This document shows positions 45,221 to 57,956 of a DNA stretch of 64,000 nucleotides, one piece after another. Made by a program: the position numbers and the translations under genes. Every line of letters begins with the position of its first letter. The stretch's first letter is position 1. The stretch is from NCBI RefSeq assembly GCF_954871325.1, contig NC_088777.1:14919366-14983365 (forward strand), read 5' to 3'. The stretch is from Gordionus sp. m RMFG-2023. Taxonomy: Eukaryota > Nematomorpha > Gordioida > Chordodea > Parachordodidae. The notes beneath the pieces are model-generated. The model saw only the letters and a program-made list of their open reading frames with translations, was not told the DNA's origin and ran no database searches.

Positions 45221-47371
45221 CAGAGGAGCGGGGGAGGGCAGCCCCCCCCCCAAGAAAAATTAAATTATTTGGCTCCCAAACCTGGCCTCTCGAATAAATG
45301 TTAGGCCGCCAAAATTTTTCCGACCCCAAATTTAGAAAAAATTATTAGTTATTAAATTTTAATTAACCATTAAATCAAAATAAAAATACAACAAAATTTT
45401 TAGTCAAATATAATTTAATTTATACAAATTAATAAACAAGAACATACCTATAATAATATTAGTTATAAAATATCCATTCACTCATTAGTCGCCCAAGTGA
45501 TGAATTTAGATACAAGGATTCAGCAATTGGAAAATTGCGTTAGCTGCAACTACAAAATGAAAGCTCAAAAGCTCATTTAAATTCAATAACAATATGGCAT
45601 GATAAAAATCTTAATATAAATAAGGACACTGAGACTGGGTAAGTCAACAAATTACCAGTAATTGTTACTATATTAAATCAATATTAGATTTGATGCCACC
45701 TCTTAGCATACAGGAGCTACCTTTTCGTGGGGCAGTTTCAACAAAAATTACGGATGCTGCAAAAGATGAAAACATAATTTATTCTTCTGGGCTATTTATA
45801 GCAATGTTTTCATACACAATCCAAAAAGATCCTGAATTAAATAAAATTATGAAATGAATATCCAAAATGCACAATATACATCTCAAAATGAAGTCTTATG
45901 CTGGAATATATATCAGAAAAATATAACAAAAGTGAGATGCCTTTTTTTTGTCTTAGATTGAGACAAAAGATGCATCAGGTTAAAACTGAGTATAATTATT
46001 CGTTATTTTTGTGGAGAAATTTAAGAAGGAATTATTAATTTACAATGTATTTCTGCTGAAAGCATTCTAATTGTATTTTAAAGCAACTTAATGAATTAAA
46101 TATTAATTCATAGAATATAATAAGCCAGGCATATAATGGTTCAAATGTCATGCCTGACCGAAATGAAGGAGTGAACCCTGATTCAAAAAAAAATTAATAA
46201 AAAAATGCCTTGGTACAAAAATATTATATTTTTTTAATTTATCTAACGCATTGTTTAATTTTTTTAGGCGTTTTAACGTATCCTATAAATATGCCGACTA
46301 TACTCTTTAGAGACTTTTAGACCTAAGGTGGACTGGCCATTTAGAAACATCTCGTATTATTTATGAGAATTGTAAGTCAATTGGTGAAGTATCTTTTATT
46401 CTTCTAATAGAACTTTTAAATCAGAGGTACCCCCTCATGATTCAGTTGAAGCCTCTGGTCTTTTATTTCAATGCATTAATATAATTTACATTATATTGGC
46501 TACAATTTATGAGGTAATAACAATAGATTCACTAAATAAGTATCTACAGTCAGTAGGTACTAATAGAATGGATGGTAAAAATTGTATTAATTCCACAATT
46601 AATATATTAAAAAATAAAAAAGTTGATTAGAATTATGACTGAAAAATGAAAAACTTATATTAATATCTCATACCTAAAAAATCATCAAGGGTACAAATCG
46701 CCTATATATCTTTAAAATTTTTTAGGCGATACCAAATTGCAATTTGATTGTGAAAAGGACTATAATTAGAGTTCTTTAAAAATGAATTATTAAGAAATTA
46801 TTGTAGATCGTTTTTTAGATAGAGTTACAAGATGATTATTTTTTATCATGCTTTAATACATTGTCCCCCCTTTAACCCTAATCATTTTATATTAGATAAA
46901 ATGGCCCCATTAGAATCATTATTAAACTTAAATGAGGAAACGTTACATGAAAAGAAATAGCAAAAGGTAGTTTCAGAAGTTAAAGAAACACATAATTTTA
47001 AAAATATCGTAAATAATATGTATAAAAAAATACCATCTTAGATTCAAAGATTTCTATGAGTGTTACTCAGCAGCCACCATTATCAACAGCTACTTGTGAG
47101 CCACATTCTCTACACTAAGAAGATCTAAAACACTAGAGAATGGAGGAAGATCGACGTAAACAAAATTTAGTATTTTAATGGCTTATGAATAAAAGAAACA
47201 AAATTTAGAATTTAAATTTATGTTAAATTTTTTTAGTAAAAATCGTCAAGTATTATTTTATATACAAATTTTTAATAAAAATATGGAAAAATTTCTATCA
47301 AAAAAATTATGGTCCCCCTAAGTAAACAGTTGCCCCAACCCCTTAACAAGAAATTATTGGCTACCGCCCTG
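45221..47371 (+). mobile_element. Second ZMYM1/DUF4371-type hAT, heavily decayed
   Basis: Plus-strand fragments in order: LPFRGAVSTKITDAAKDEN, SSGLFIAMFSYTIQKDPELN, an RCLFFVLD...LKLSIIIRYFCGEI stretch around the first catalytic region, QAYNGSNVM (compare GYDGASVMSG), then LRWTGHLETSRIIYENCKSI (the RWSSR-like region). Stops and frameshifts are frequent. A left CAGAGGAGCGGGGGAGGGCA and right CAGGGCGGTAGCCAATAAT (reverse-complemented) are the probable ends; the flanking 8-mers do not match, so boundaries are tentative. Older than the hAT at 20.4 kb. Confidence 0.7.
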
Positions 47372-48812
47372 ATGCTTTATAAAATAATTAGGTAAAAAGG
47401 TCAGAATTAAATGTCATAAATTATCATCTGGATTATTTTTTCAATATACTAGAAAAGTGACTAGTTTCATTACTTTCATAAGATGAAATATATAAAAGTA
47501 TAAAAATCGATCATTATTTTATTAAACGTGTAGAACCAGTTTAAATTCATATAGAAAGCACTGCACTAGTTCCATTTAAAAATTGCCCTAATTTTTATCA
47601 ATCGATATTTTAGTATAAATATATTATATATGTAAATCTACAAATCTATTACATTAACATGTAAATTCATAATGTAAATATGAAATTTAATCATTTTATT
47701 TATAATAAAAAAAACTAAATTTTATAACAAAAATAATTACAATTAACTAACCAAAAAATTACTATTTTTTTTTCAATGACAAAAGAAATAAAATAAATAT
47801 GTGCATTATTTTTAATGTAAAATTGTATTAATTAATATCCTAAATATTTTAATTATATAAAATTTTTAAGAAAGCTTTTTTTATAACAATAATATTAATA
47901 ATATTCCATTAATTTTTAATTGATGGTTTAAAATGTGTATTTAAAATAAATTAATTCCTTATATTTAAAAATGCGCCTGAGTCTCGAGGCTTAATATTAT
48001 ATTTATTATATTATAGACCCTTATTTATCCAACTTATTAGTACACTTAGATTATAAAACTTTAAAATTCCCTTATCCTTTTTAATATACTTATGTGCACT
48101 ATAAATGTTATTAATATCAATTATAAATATATTCAATTCTCAGTCGTTAAAAAAAACCATTTAGGAATTATCTGGTGAACTTATGTTTATATCTTATATA
48201 TAGAAATTTGACGAGTAAAAGTTGCCCTATTTATAAGTCCATTCCTTATAATTTAAAAAATAAAATATAGGAAAAAAAATTCGTTGCTTCTTTAAAATTG
48301 CAATTATTGATTGAATCCCATATAGTGTTCCCTCGGCTCTTGAAAAAAAGGAGAAATATAATACCAATTTTTAATTCCTTTGGTTTACTAGCTGCTAATC
48401 CACAATTTTTTTATTAACGTGTTGTCTATAGACCTGAATGCGTTTTTATTATGACAATTAGGTTAAGCACATAGCTTAATTATATCAATACATTGTATAT
48501 AAATGCATCCCTTGAAACTATGAATTGGAACCTTTGTGATATTAGGATTAGGTAGGTTTTTTTTCGGGGTCCAAAAGGGAAAAGATTCTAGAAGTATTTA
48601 CATTATACAATATTATCTATATAAAATTAAAATAAATAATTTCATTTTTTAAAAAATTAAAAAACCGCAATTTTTTAAAAAGTAATTTTGATATTTTTTT
48701 GATGTTTCTACTCGATACTAAGATTCTGGTTTAAGATTCCGATCTCTGCTTAGAATATAAGCCCTTTTGTTATTTTTAAATTAAAATCGCTTCTAATTGA
48801 AACTAGTAGACT
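47372..48812. other. AT-rich spacer, nothing recognised
   Basis: No conserved frame, repeat end or RNA motif seen on either strand. Confidence 0.45.
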
Positions 48813-49187
48813 CAGGCGCGTAACCAATAGGGGAGAGGGAATTTCACCTCCTCAACGCTAATTTGTCTGTTCTCGTAAATATTGAAAGCTAATAAAAATT
48901 TCCCCGTACACACCCCTCCCCTCACTACCCTATCCTTAAAAAATGTATATAATATATCATTTTAAGGACGAAAAAGAAAAATTAGTAAAAGTTAATAACT
49001 TTTTAAAATAACGACTATAATTAAAAATCTTTTTAAAAAAAGTGAAAACTCAAAATTATTTTTATAAAAATCGAATATAGCCAAAGGCCAACAATAAGTG
49101 GACCTAAAGATCTCCAATAAATTCATGGGGAAAAAATCAATCTAATAGTGTTCCCACCCCCCTAGTCAAATCCTGGATATGACTATG
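48813..49187. mobile_element. Probable hAT MITE, 375 bp
   Basis: Left edge CAGGCGCGTAACCAATAGGG, right edge (reverse-complemented) CATAGTCATATCCAGGATTT, weakly inverted. The flanks AGTAGACT (48805-48812) and AGTGGACT (49188-49195) match 7/8. Both subterminal regions contain C- or G-rich tracts. No coding remnant. Confidence 0.6.
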
Positions 49188-51631
49188 AGTGGACTCAAAC
49201 CTATTAGTTATTCCTTTTTTTTAAATTTTGGAATATTCAATTATATCATCATAACTCATAAGACAAATTATAAATGTTAACATAATTTTTTCAACCGTAA
49301 TCGCAAAATTAATAAAAAAAATTAAGGTTGTTTTGGAAAATGTGTTACAAGATTTTATAAGATAAAACTAGGTTTCTCGGCTAAATTTTCAAAGCTTACT
49401 CATTAATCTTCAAATCCCGTAGTAAAGGAAGAAAAAATATATTAATAATATTGAATGCGATAAAAACAATATGTTGTTTTGTGTCCTATAAAAAAAGAAG
49501 GAAGAAATAAGCTACGATATAATTTATCTCATTAGAAAAAAAATTAATTAGCAAAACAGCGTGAAAAAATATTACTATTTTGAAATCGATTGCGGCAGAT
49601 TACTTTCACTATTCGAAAAACTAAAAAAATCCACTAAAATATGTGGTGTTATAAATGGCTCGATTTCGGATAATACAATATTTTAGCCAAAAAATATTAT
49701 GCAAGCCTCGATCCAAGCCTTTCTGCCATCTATGAGCAAAATCTCCAAGCTTGCGTAATATTTTATGACTTAAAATATTTAGTAAACCGTTTTTAAAAAT
49801 AACTAATTAAAATTTTGAACTCTTTATAAATCGACAAAAGAAGTGTTAAGCTTCAAAAATTTATAAATTGTCTATTATGATTATAGTTAACTAGACTAAA
49901 AAATTTAAGCCCTGCTAGTCGGCCTAAAACTTGTTTCTAACTGGTCTTAGGTCTAAAAACAAAATTCCAAAATTAACTCATAACTTTAACAATAATTAGA
50001 TTATTAAAATTAATTTTTTTTAATATTTAGACAGTCGCACGCCAGGCCATAGCGAAATTAGCGGGTCGGGCTTAGGCCTAAAATAATTGAATTTGCCGGA
50101 ATGATAGTTGATTTATAAGAGTATTTCCGCAAATTACTATATGAAATTACTGTCACACATATATCGATATGAAATTATTTTTAGTGTATTATATAACATC
50201 AAAGTGTGTGTATATTATTTGTTCATTATCGATTTTAAAAAATTAATATTATTTTAAATGTTTGCTATTATGTATTATAAATAAAAATTATAATAAATAA
50301 AATCGCGAATTTTTTTTTCTTGAACTAAAGTTATCTTTTTTTTTCATACTGTTAGATTGATTTTTCACTAAATAATTATGAATACTTGCATAAATCCGCT
50401 TATAATGGTTTTTACTGTATGTATAAGATATTGATGTGTAATATATTAGGATCACTGAATTTAAAATGCGCCAATAATAAATATTACAATTTTGAATTAG
50501 TATAGAACATATTATCAAAGATCTTGAATCAATTTACCTTGTATAACATCCTCCAAATAATTTTTTGAATTATTTTTAAAATTTTACTTTTGTCGGCCAA
50601 TTTCCTCCATATACAGTGAAGATACCCCCCCCCCCCCAGTCCCCGCCTCCACCCACACCTAATAGTAGAATTTGTATCATGGTTAGTCTTATAATTTATA
50701 ATTAATTTTAAAAAATATTTTGAGAATACTTTAAAACGTGGGTATGATAAATCCATAATGATGAATTGGGTATAAGGTAGAAAGGACTTCATCAGTGCCA
50801 AAAAAAGAAGTCATTATTAACAATAGTGAGACAGGAGATATATTAAGTCTTGGCTTATAGGGAAACGTTTCGCTTATTTATCTAAGATATTAAACTTCGA
50901 GTTCATTTTTTTAAACAAAAAAAATATATGTATAATTATATAAACTTATATATTCTGTTAAAATTTACATTTATATTAGTTAGTTAGATAGAGAATTGCT
51001 AGATCAAAATTATTGGATAGTGATAGATTTTAAAAAATTTGGATCTACGCTTTTCCTTTTCTACCGAATTCAAAAGGAGCTAATCTTTAAGCTGCCAAAT
51101 CTAATCACCTATTTATTTTATATTTTATTTATTGTATTATCATGTTATTTAGTTTAAAATACTCATCAATAAATAATGATAGCCCCCCCCCAAAAAAAGG
51201 GGGGGGTTGAGCAGATCCAAATATCAGATGTAAAATGTAATTAACTATTATTTTTTGGATTTTATTATCTTTACCAGCTAATTCCTTTAATGCAAATGTG
51301 TTATGCTCGCATGAGCAATTTAAGAGTGTTGGTGTATTGATTTGATTGATAAATTTAAATCATTTATAAAATTTAAAAGGTTTAATTTACAAATAACATA
51401 ATAAAATAAAAATTAGTCGAAATTGAATATTCGATTTGTTTTTTTTGAATAAGCTTATTTGCTTGCGTATCTTCCTCACCAAATCCTTTTTAATCTATAT
51501 GCTTTTGAAATGAGAGGTGAGACGAAGGTCTTGTGGGACACAAAGGCAAACTTAATAAAATTAAAAGTAATATTTAATATAAAAAAATAGTTAATCTCGT
51601 TCCTTTTTAAATTTCAATATTTTCTGTTACG
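49188..51631. other. AT-rich spacer with one fold-back MITE
   Basis: Apart from the MITE at 49641-49805 I see only low-complexity DNA, including a poly-C run near 50628 and a C10-A7-G9-like palindrome near 51183. Confidence 0.4.
49641..49805. mobile_element. Fold-back MITE, copy 3
   Basis: About 165 bp. GGTGTTATAAATGGCTCGAT at the left, AAACCGTTTTTAAAAATAACT at the right; the inner arms ATATTATGCAAGCCTCGA and CAAGCTTGCGTAATATTTTA are inverted copies, as in the other members. Confidence 0.6.
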
Positions 51632-52284
51632 ATGGAATCAAAAAGTCTTTTTGGAATATTTGACCCATACCTCCGGAAAGAGTGAGCCAGTACATGGGAC
51701 TGGTGAACTAATTTTTATTTTATAAAAAATTAAAAGAAAAATTTGACAGATATTAAATATAAACTCTATTACAAAAATTTGACAGGTTGTCCAACATAAA
51801 TGAGAATTACCGCATCATATACAACAAAGCATGTTCATCTGATTTAACATATTATTTATAATTTTTTTGGGCCGAGTGGAGTTAACATTGATATGATAAA
51901 TGATAAGATATGTTGATCAGAGATTTCCCACCCCTTCCAATTCTCTTTGCAAAATAAAACCAATAACTTCAAAAAGAACTTTTTACATCAATCGTATTGT
52001 ATTTGTAATATGATATATTGTTTATATAAATAAATTTGTATTTTGCAAACTATTCATATTTTTATTTATTCCTTTATATACAATAATTCAAACAGCTGTT
52101 AGCATTGGATCAAATTTTTTTTAGAAAAAAGGCATTAGAAGAATATTATGTACGGTTAAAGAATGAGAATAGAATTATTAAGATAGAGTTAAATGAGTTT
52201 GATAAGCTATTTATGAAATACAAAGATGATGATTTTAAGATTTATCCAATTTTAGAGTTTTTATTTGGGTTCCCAATTCCTTGA
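51632..52284 (+). CDS. Small two-exon candidate gene, product unrecognised
   Basis: Exon 1 (51632-51681) starts at an ATG and reads MESKSLFGIFDPYLRK, ending in a consensus-like donor GA|GTGAGC. Exon 2 (52125-52284) follows a pyrimidine-rich acceptor (AAATTTTTTTTAG) and joins in phase to give KEKKALEEYYVRLKNENRII, then NEFDKLFMKYKDDDFKIYPI, ending LEFLFGFPIP-stop. The 69-residue product is charged and helix-forming in its middle. The arrangement (short N-terminal exon, then a coiled-coil-like stretch) could also be the first exons of a longer gene, with splicing out before the stop. I do not recognise the family. Confidence 0.45.
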
Positions 52285-54047
52285 ATTTTTTTTTAACCAT
52301 TTTATTAATTTATTATGTTTCTGAATATTTATATTTAAAAATAATGGTAAACTTTTCAAAATTTAAATAAAATGATTAAAAATATGAAGAATTTTATATG
52401 CAGAAAATCAATCACTTGAGTGGCTTAGTCGTCATGTGATGTTAAACATTCTTTTATTATTTTTTCATTTTCTTTTCCCTTTTAAACAATTTATCTCACC
52501 ATCGTCATAATATTTTTCAACCTTTAAAACTCTCTCATTAATATTATTTAATCTTTTCCCGCAATTTATATTATTATTTTAAATTTTATAATATATTTTT
52601 TTTGCGAATTGCTAAATATAAAATCAAAAAGAATTATTTAAAATAAAATATACTATTTTTTAAAATATTTATTTAAAAAAATTTTTTTGTTATATTTTTC
52701 TTTTGAAGAAATAAATAAAGAAGATTGATTAATTAAAATTAATTAAAATTTATAATTTGAAAGGAAAGTTAAAAGTTTTATAATAATTTTAGGCAAACAA
52801 AAGCAACAACTCTTTAATTAGTTTTATATATTTATTATATTTGTTTTGTAAAATTATAAACTATTCCTTAAAAAAATGGATTTCATGAGTATCTGCGAGA
52901 TTTAGATTATCAGTTTTGTGCGCACAAATAATCAAAATTAGATTCTTATTACAAATATAATTCATCATTCATTTATCTAAGTAAAGAATGACAATTTTTT
53001 TTAGAATAAAATTTATATTATATTAATAAATATTGTAATTTTTGAGAAATATAAATTGCAAGTGGAACGTAAGTAAATGAATTTCGTGGCCTTCAAATAA
53101 ATTCACATAGCCATGGGCGGGGGGAGGTGGCAAATAATTTCGGCTCCCAAACTTGGTAATTAAAATTTGCAAAGGGTGTTTCTAAATAACCCTATTAAGA
53201 TTTTAGCTAGAATAATATAATGTAAGACTCGAGATTTGGCAAATACAGGTCCAAACCTTTCTACCATCTGTGGGTAGAACCTCCAGGCTTATATAATATT
53301 ATTTTGGCTAAAATCCTGATCGGAACGTTTTTTAAAATTTGGCCTTTTAACAACATCAGTAAGCGAGTGCCTTCATTCGCAAACAATTGTACTAATTATA
53401 TTAAGTACCTCCCACATAATATTTCCTCAATTTTTTAAAATTTAATATAAAATAGAAAAAAATGCATTTTCACATTTAAAATTTACAAACAAAATACTAT
53501 ATATAGATCTTTTAACTTTATTTGTTCATTATTTAAGAAAAAAAATGATTTTTTTCTTCGCATTTTCAAATTAAATACAAACAATTCCTAAAAACTTTAC
53601 ATCAAGATGGGTGTTTAATAAATCAATATCTCTATCAAAGTAGAAAATGATAAATAAACTGATCATCTTAGGAAAAAACGGGGAAAAAATTATGGGCTAA
53701 ATTTAAAATGAAAATAATTATCCGTTAATTATTGGACAAGCTGCAGTTATATCCTCATATAGAGACTAGCTCTTTGCTTAAACGCTTATGGGGCAGTAAA
53801 AAGATAGTTAAAATACGCCCATGGTTTAGTTAAATATTTTAATTTGGCATGGGTTTGATCAGGTTAAATTATGTTTATATCTTAGTTTGAGTTTATAAAG
53901 CTTTTTCTGGAATGAATTTTTCAATCATTCATTCATACGATAAATTTTAATGGATTTAAGGGATTACACCTTGTTTATAACTATAAAATACCAACGCTTT
54001 CTAATAATAATAATAAAATCAGTCATGTGTGAAGATTAGATATTTCT
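52285..54047. other. AT-rich spacer with transposon fragments
   Basis: At 53112-53165 a fragment (GGCGGGGGGAGGTGGC then CGGCTCCCAAACTTGG) matches the 5' end of the decayed hAT at 45221. A fold-back MITE follows at about 53175. Otherwise low-complexity DNA. Confidence 0.45.
53175..53361. mobile_element. Fold-back MITE, copy 4
   Basis: Outer parts GGTGTTTCTAAATAACCC and GGCCTTTTAACAACATC; inner part GGCAAATACAGGTCCAAACC, CTACCATCTGTGGGTAGAAC, GGCTTATATAATATTATTTT, following the layout of the other copies. Confidence 0.5.
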
Positions 54048-54263
54048 ACTGTTTTTAAACGGCTCGATTTGAGCCGATTTTTAAAAAAGGCATACTAAAT
54101 ATTTTATCCAGAAAAATATTACTCCAGTGAAGATTTTGCTCATAGATGGCACAAAGTTTTGGACATCTGCGAAATCTTAAGACTTAGCCAATATTTTTTC
54201 TGGCTAAAATATTGAGCTAGCCATTTTCAAAAATAGGCTCAAATCGATCTATTTACAACACTA
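54048..54263. mobile_element. Fold-back MITE, copy 5 (best preserved)
   Basis: About 214 bp. Left arm AAACGGCTCGATTTGAGCCG, right arm TAGGCTCAAATCGATCTATT then ACAACACTA. The inner arms AAATATTTTATCCAGAAAAA and GCCAATATTTTTTCTGGCTA are inverted. Centre: GAAGATTTTGCTCATAGATG and GCACAAAGTTTTGGACATCT. TA dinucleotides at both edges. Confidence 0.68.
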
Positions 54264-55241
54264 AATACTTCAGAAAACTAATTCTGAAGAAAGAAAATAA
54301 GAAAAGCACCATTAAGCATTATATTTTGCGAACATTGTTTAAAATTAGCGCAAAAAAATAAATTATTGGTTTTCGAATATCATGATACAAATTATACGAC
54401 ACCACCTTAATTTTTAATTGAGCATCTAAAGCTTATTGACAATTGATCGAAAACAAAAAGGAGATCAAATTATAGATGTCAAACTTCAAGCTCATATATT
54501 GAATAAATAGAGCATTTCTTCCTAAAGATTTGTATAGCACTTTTAAAATGCACGGAAGAAAGCGACTGAAGCTTTCAAAAGTAAAAGTTCTATCGCTGGA
54601 TTAATACGCCAAAAAAAATCTTTATGGCCCAAATCTTGATCAAATCATATTTATTCGTAACAATTATCATTTAGCTAAATTTGATTTTTTAATTGATTTA
54701 TTTTTAAATTTATTACCAGAATGCAAGGTTTGACTCGGAAAGATTTAAGAAATTTATTAACAATGTTGAAACAAATTGCCCAAATAAAATATATAATAAT
54801 ACATTGAATTAAGTTAAATGCGCCGCCGACCACTGACAACCTAGAAAAAAAATGAGCCACTGCCGCTTTTTTATATTGAGTTAGACCTAATTTGGTAATT
54901 TCGGTCAAATGACCGATAGTTATATTAGTTTTTAAATAAATAAATGGATTTTAAGTTTAACTAGTTTACTTCAATTTAAAATTTATATTTAAAAATGGGA
55001 ATTGTTCAGAAATCAGTAAGAATAGAGCCAAACCTCTATATTAAAAGGCACTCAAAAAAATGTTTATATTTTTTACATTTGCATTTATCTAATAAAATAC
55101 GATTGTTATTATTTTGCTAAACTAAACGAAACATGTGAATTGTGGTTGGGGATTATTTTTCTTTAAAATCGAGATTTCTTACGGACAATCACGATTAAAA
55201 AAAAATTAGACGATATTTTTTTTTATAACTATTGTTTTAAC
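54264..55241. other. AT-rich spacer, nothing recognised
   Basis: No conserved coding frame, RNA motif or bounded element seen. Confidence 0.4.
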
Positions 55242-55421
55242 TAGTGTGGTTAAACGGCTTAATTTAGCTGATTTTTAATAATGGTCAACTCAAAATTTTA
55301 GTCAAACTTCGAACAGAGAGCAGAAAGGTTTTGAACATCTATTGGCAAAATTTCGAGACTTAGATTTTGACAATAGCCATTTTTAAAATCGGTGAAATTG
55401 GAAGCTATTTGGCAACACTTA
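55242..55421. mobile_element. Fold-back MITE, copy 6
   Basis: About 180 bp, TA-flanked: TAGTGTGGTTAAACGGCTTA on the left, GAAGCTATTTGGCAACACTTA on the right. Centre AGAAAGGTTTTGAACATCTA-TTGGC. Closest to copy 1. Confidence 0.62.
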
Positions 55422-55682
55422 GTTCAACTATATATTTTACATACATGTATGTTTATTATTTAAAAAACTAAAAGAATATATATGGGGTAATGGCTAAAAA
55501 TAGGCGAAGTGGACTAAATATACTGTCGCGCGACGAAATTCGCTAGACATTTATATATAAGTTATTTTCTGCTTTCTCTTAAGTTGTGTTATATTTCCAT
55601 TATAATTTTTTATTCATAAGACATTCTTTAGGAAAAAAATTGCGTATAAGTATATTCGATAAATTGCATCAGATAAAATCGT

Positions 55683-55762
55683 GCTAAAATATAAGGAATG
55701 TGTCTAGCCTCTATGAATTATTTCTAAAATATAAGGAATATGTCTGGTCTCTATGAATTATT
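55683..55762. repeat. Two-unit tandem duplication, about 42 bp each
   Basis: Two adjacent units of AAAATATAAGGAATGTGTCT-AGCCTCTATGAATTATT type differing at about three positions. Confidence 0.75.
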
Positions 55763-56246
55763 AAATTCTTTGGTGCGATTAAGAAAGACAAGATCGATCC
55801 CTTAACCAGGTCCAGTCGGCTATCACATTCATTTAATCGACCATACCCACATTGGAAAAAATAAATAAATTATATTTTTCTTTTTAAAACGATAAACAAC
55901 TAACCGGAAATTGATTGGTCAAAAGAAATTATCATTATTTGATGAAAATAAAACCCTGAATATCGCCATAAAAAAGTCACCTCACCCATTCGTCTTAATT
56001 TTTTTAGAATAATTGCCATCGACTGTGAGGATACAAGTGTTAAATCTCGGGGAGGGGGTGGGGAGGTTAGCAAACCTAGTCGTTAAACCCATTTTATAAC
56101 TTAATTACTTTTTATTTTAGAGATGGGATGGGGGCTAGTCTCGTTTGCTTAGGTGGAGTGGGTCTCAAGAGCTCTGCTTTATCCTTAATGAGCCAGCTTA
56201 TTTTAAAGAATTTAAATCTTATTAATCGTAGCAAATGTTCTCAAGC

Positions 56247-56388
56247 CAGTAGCGTCACCAGGGGAAGCAGGGGCTCAAGTCCCCTCAAAATTTTGAATTC
56301 TTTTTTATACCACAAAAAAGTAGGTAATTAAAAATAATTTTAAAAAATTTTGAGCCTCCTGTGATTGTAAAACCTAAAGACGCCCCTG
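56247..56388. mobile_element. Short hAT MITE, 142 bp
   Basis: Ends CAGTAGCGTCACCAGGGG (left) and CAGGGGCGTCTTTAGGTTTT (right, reverse-complemented); flanking 8-mers TCTCAAGC and TCTCTAGT match at 6 of 8 positions. A related single end is at 37579. Confidence 0.6.
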
Positions 56389-56859
56389 TCTCTAGTCCAA
56401 AATAAAAATGACCTTTATCTAATACTTTACAAGTACAGTAAAACCTGCATAATTTAGGTATCCAAATTTATGAAAACTTTTTACTTTCTGATAGTAGTTA
56501 ATAGGTTTAATTGGGTCAAAAATTTAGTAAATTAGGGAGTTGCCCTAATTATCAAGAGCTCAAATTAGACAAAGCAAAATCTTTCTAGTATTATTGATTA
56601 TTCCAAAAACTTTATGATTGTAAAAGCAAAATATTTTAATAAATTATTTTTTTAAAGAAAAAGAATTTCTACCAAATGTTATATTACATAGAAGTAATTT
56701 TTTAAATTCATAATTAAATATAAAAATAGTTATAATCTATTTAACTGAACCTTTTTTTAAAATTCGTTATATCTCTCCGTTACTGGGTAATATATGGAAA
56801 AGAATTTTACTGACTGAGAGGATGCCCCTTAACATTTATTATCATTAAACTGAAAATAT

Positions 56860-57460
56860 ATTTAGTAGTTAATTTGTTCTTCCACGTAACGAATGCCAGC
56901 GTCTGGTGACCATCTATCTTTTTCTAAATATTCCATATCAGATAAGATAGCTAAATAGATCAAACGGTACATTGATTTTTCTATAAACTAGATTGGATAA
57001 TTCAAATAGAGCCATATATCAATGCAAGATCTGATAGGAATTCACATATTTCTAATCGGGTGGACAGCCCGTTAAATTTTGAACTGTTGTTAGATTCAGT
57101 TAAATTTTTTTGAAATGCATATAAAGGTCATAATTATTCCAAGCTGCCTTTACAATACGAAAACTACTTGACACCCATGCATCAAGTAGACTTCCAATCT
57201 TCAGAAACTAAATGCCCAATTTAGACTATTTTATCCGAAGCCTATCTGATTTGTTAAATTGTCCATATAAACTATATACCATGTCAATAAAGGCTTTAAA
57301 GTGATAATACTGGTAACACTTTTTAAGCATTGGTGACCTCTAATTCTAAACTGTATTTTAATAATTCCAAGGTATAATCGTTGGCGTTGCCGTACCAAAT
57401 TTCTTCCCATTCATGACACTGGCGCCATCGCTAATGAAAGAAATCTAATTTTTAAATTTT
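56860..57460 (-). mobile_element. Decayed hAT transposase fragment (KIAA1586/ZMYM-like)
   Basis: Minus-strand reading gives FISDGASVMNGKKFGTATPT (compare SDGASVMTGK), then KIGSLLDAWVSSSFRIVKAA, WNNYDLYAFQKNL and NGLSTRLEICEFLSDLALIY, in the order of DUF4371-type hAT transposases, with several stops between. No ends were found. Assignment rests on these motifs only. Confidence 0.55.
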
Positions 57461-57956
57461 TGCAAATAATCTTCAGAAAACCCGATGGATATAATTTGGA
57501 ATTTCTTTCAACTTTATTAAACATGACTAACAAAACTGATATAATGTCACTTCCCTTTTTCTATTGGATCTCTTATTTTTTGAAATTAATTAAAGGGTTA
57601 GTTTTTGGAATTAAAAATGTAAAATTACATTAATATATCACAAATTTATAACTGTTTATTATATAATTTCATTCTATCAAAGTGAGTGACAATAATTGTG
57701 TGATAAATTTAATCACAAGAAAGTATTTCAACAGTAAATAAACTTTTGGTCAATTGACCAAAAATATAAATCCCCCAAAGAATTGGTGTCTGGAGTGGAA
57801 AACACGAGAATTTTTCTCTAAACTGCCATAAAAAGATCAACAGGTTTTAGATATGAATTGGGTTTATCTATCCCCGTCTCGGTTTTTTTAAATTTAAATA
57901 ATTTTGGCTTTACTAATTGATATAATTTAAATTTATTTAATCTTTGATAATATAAG

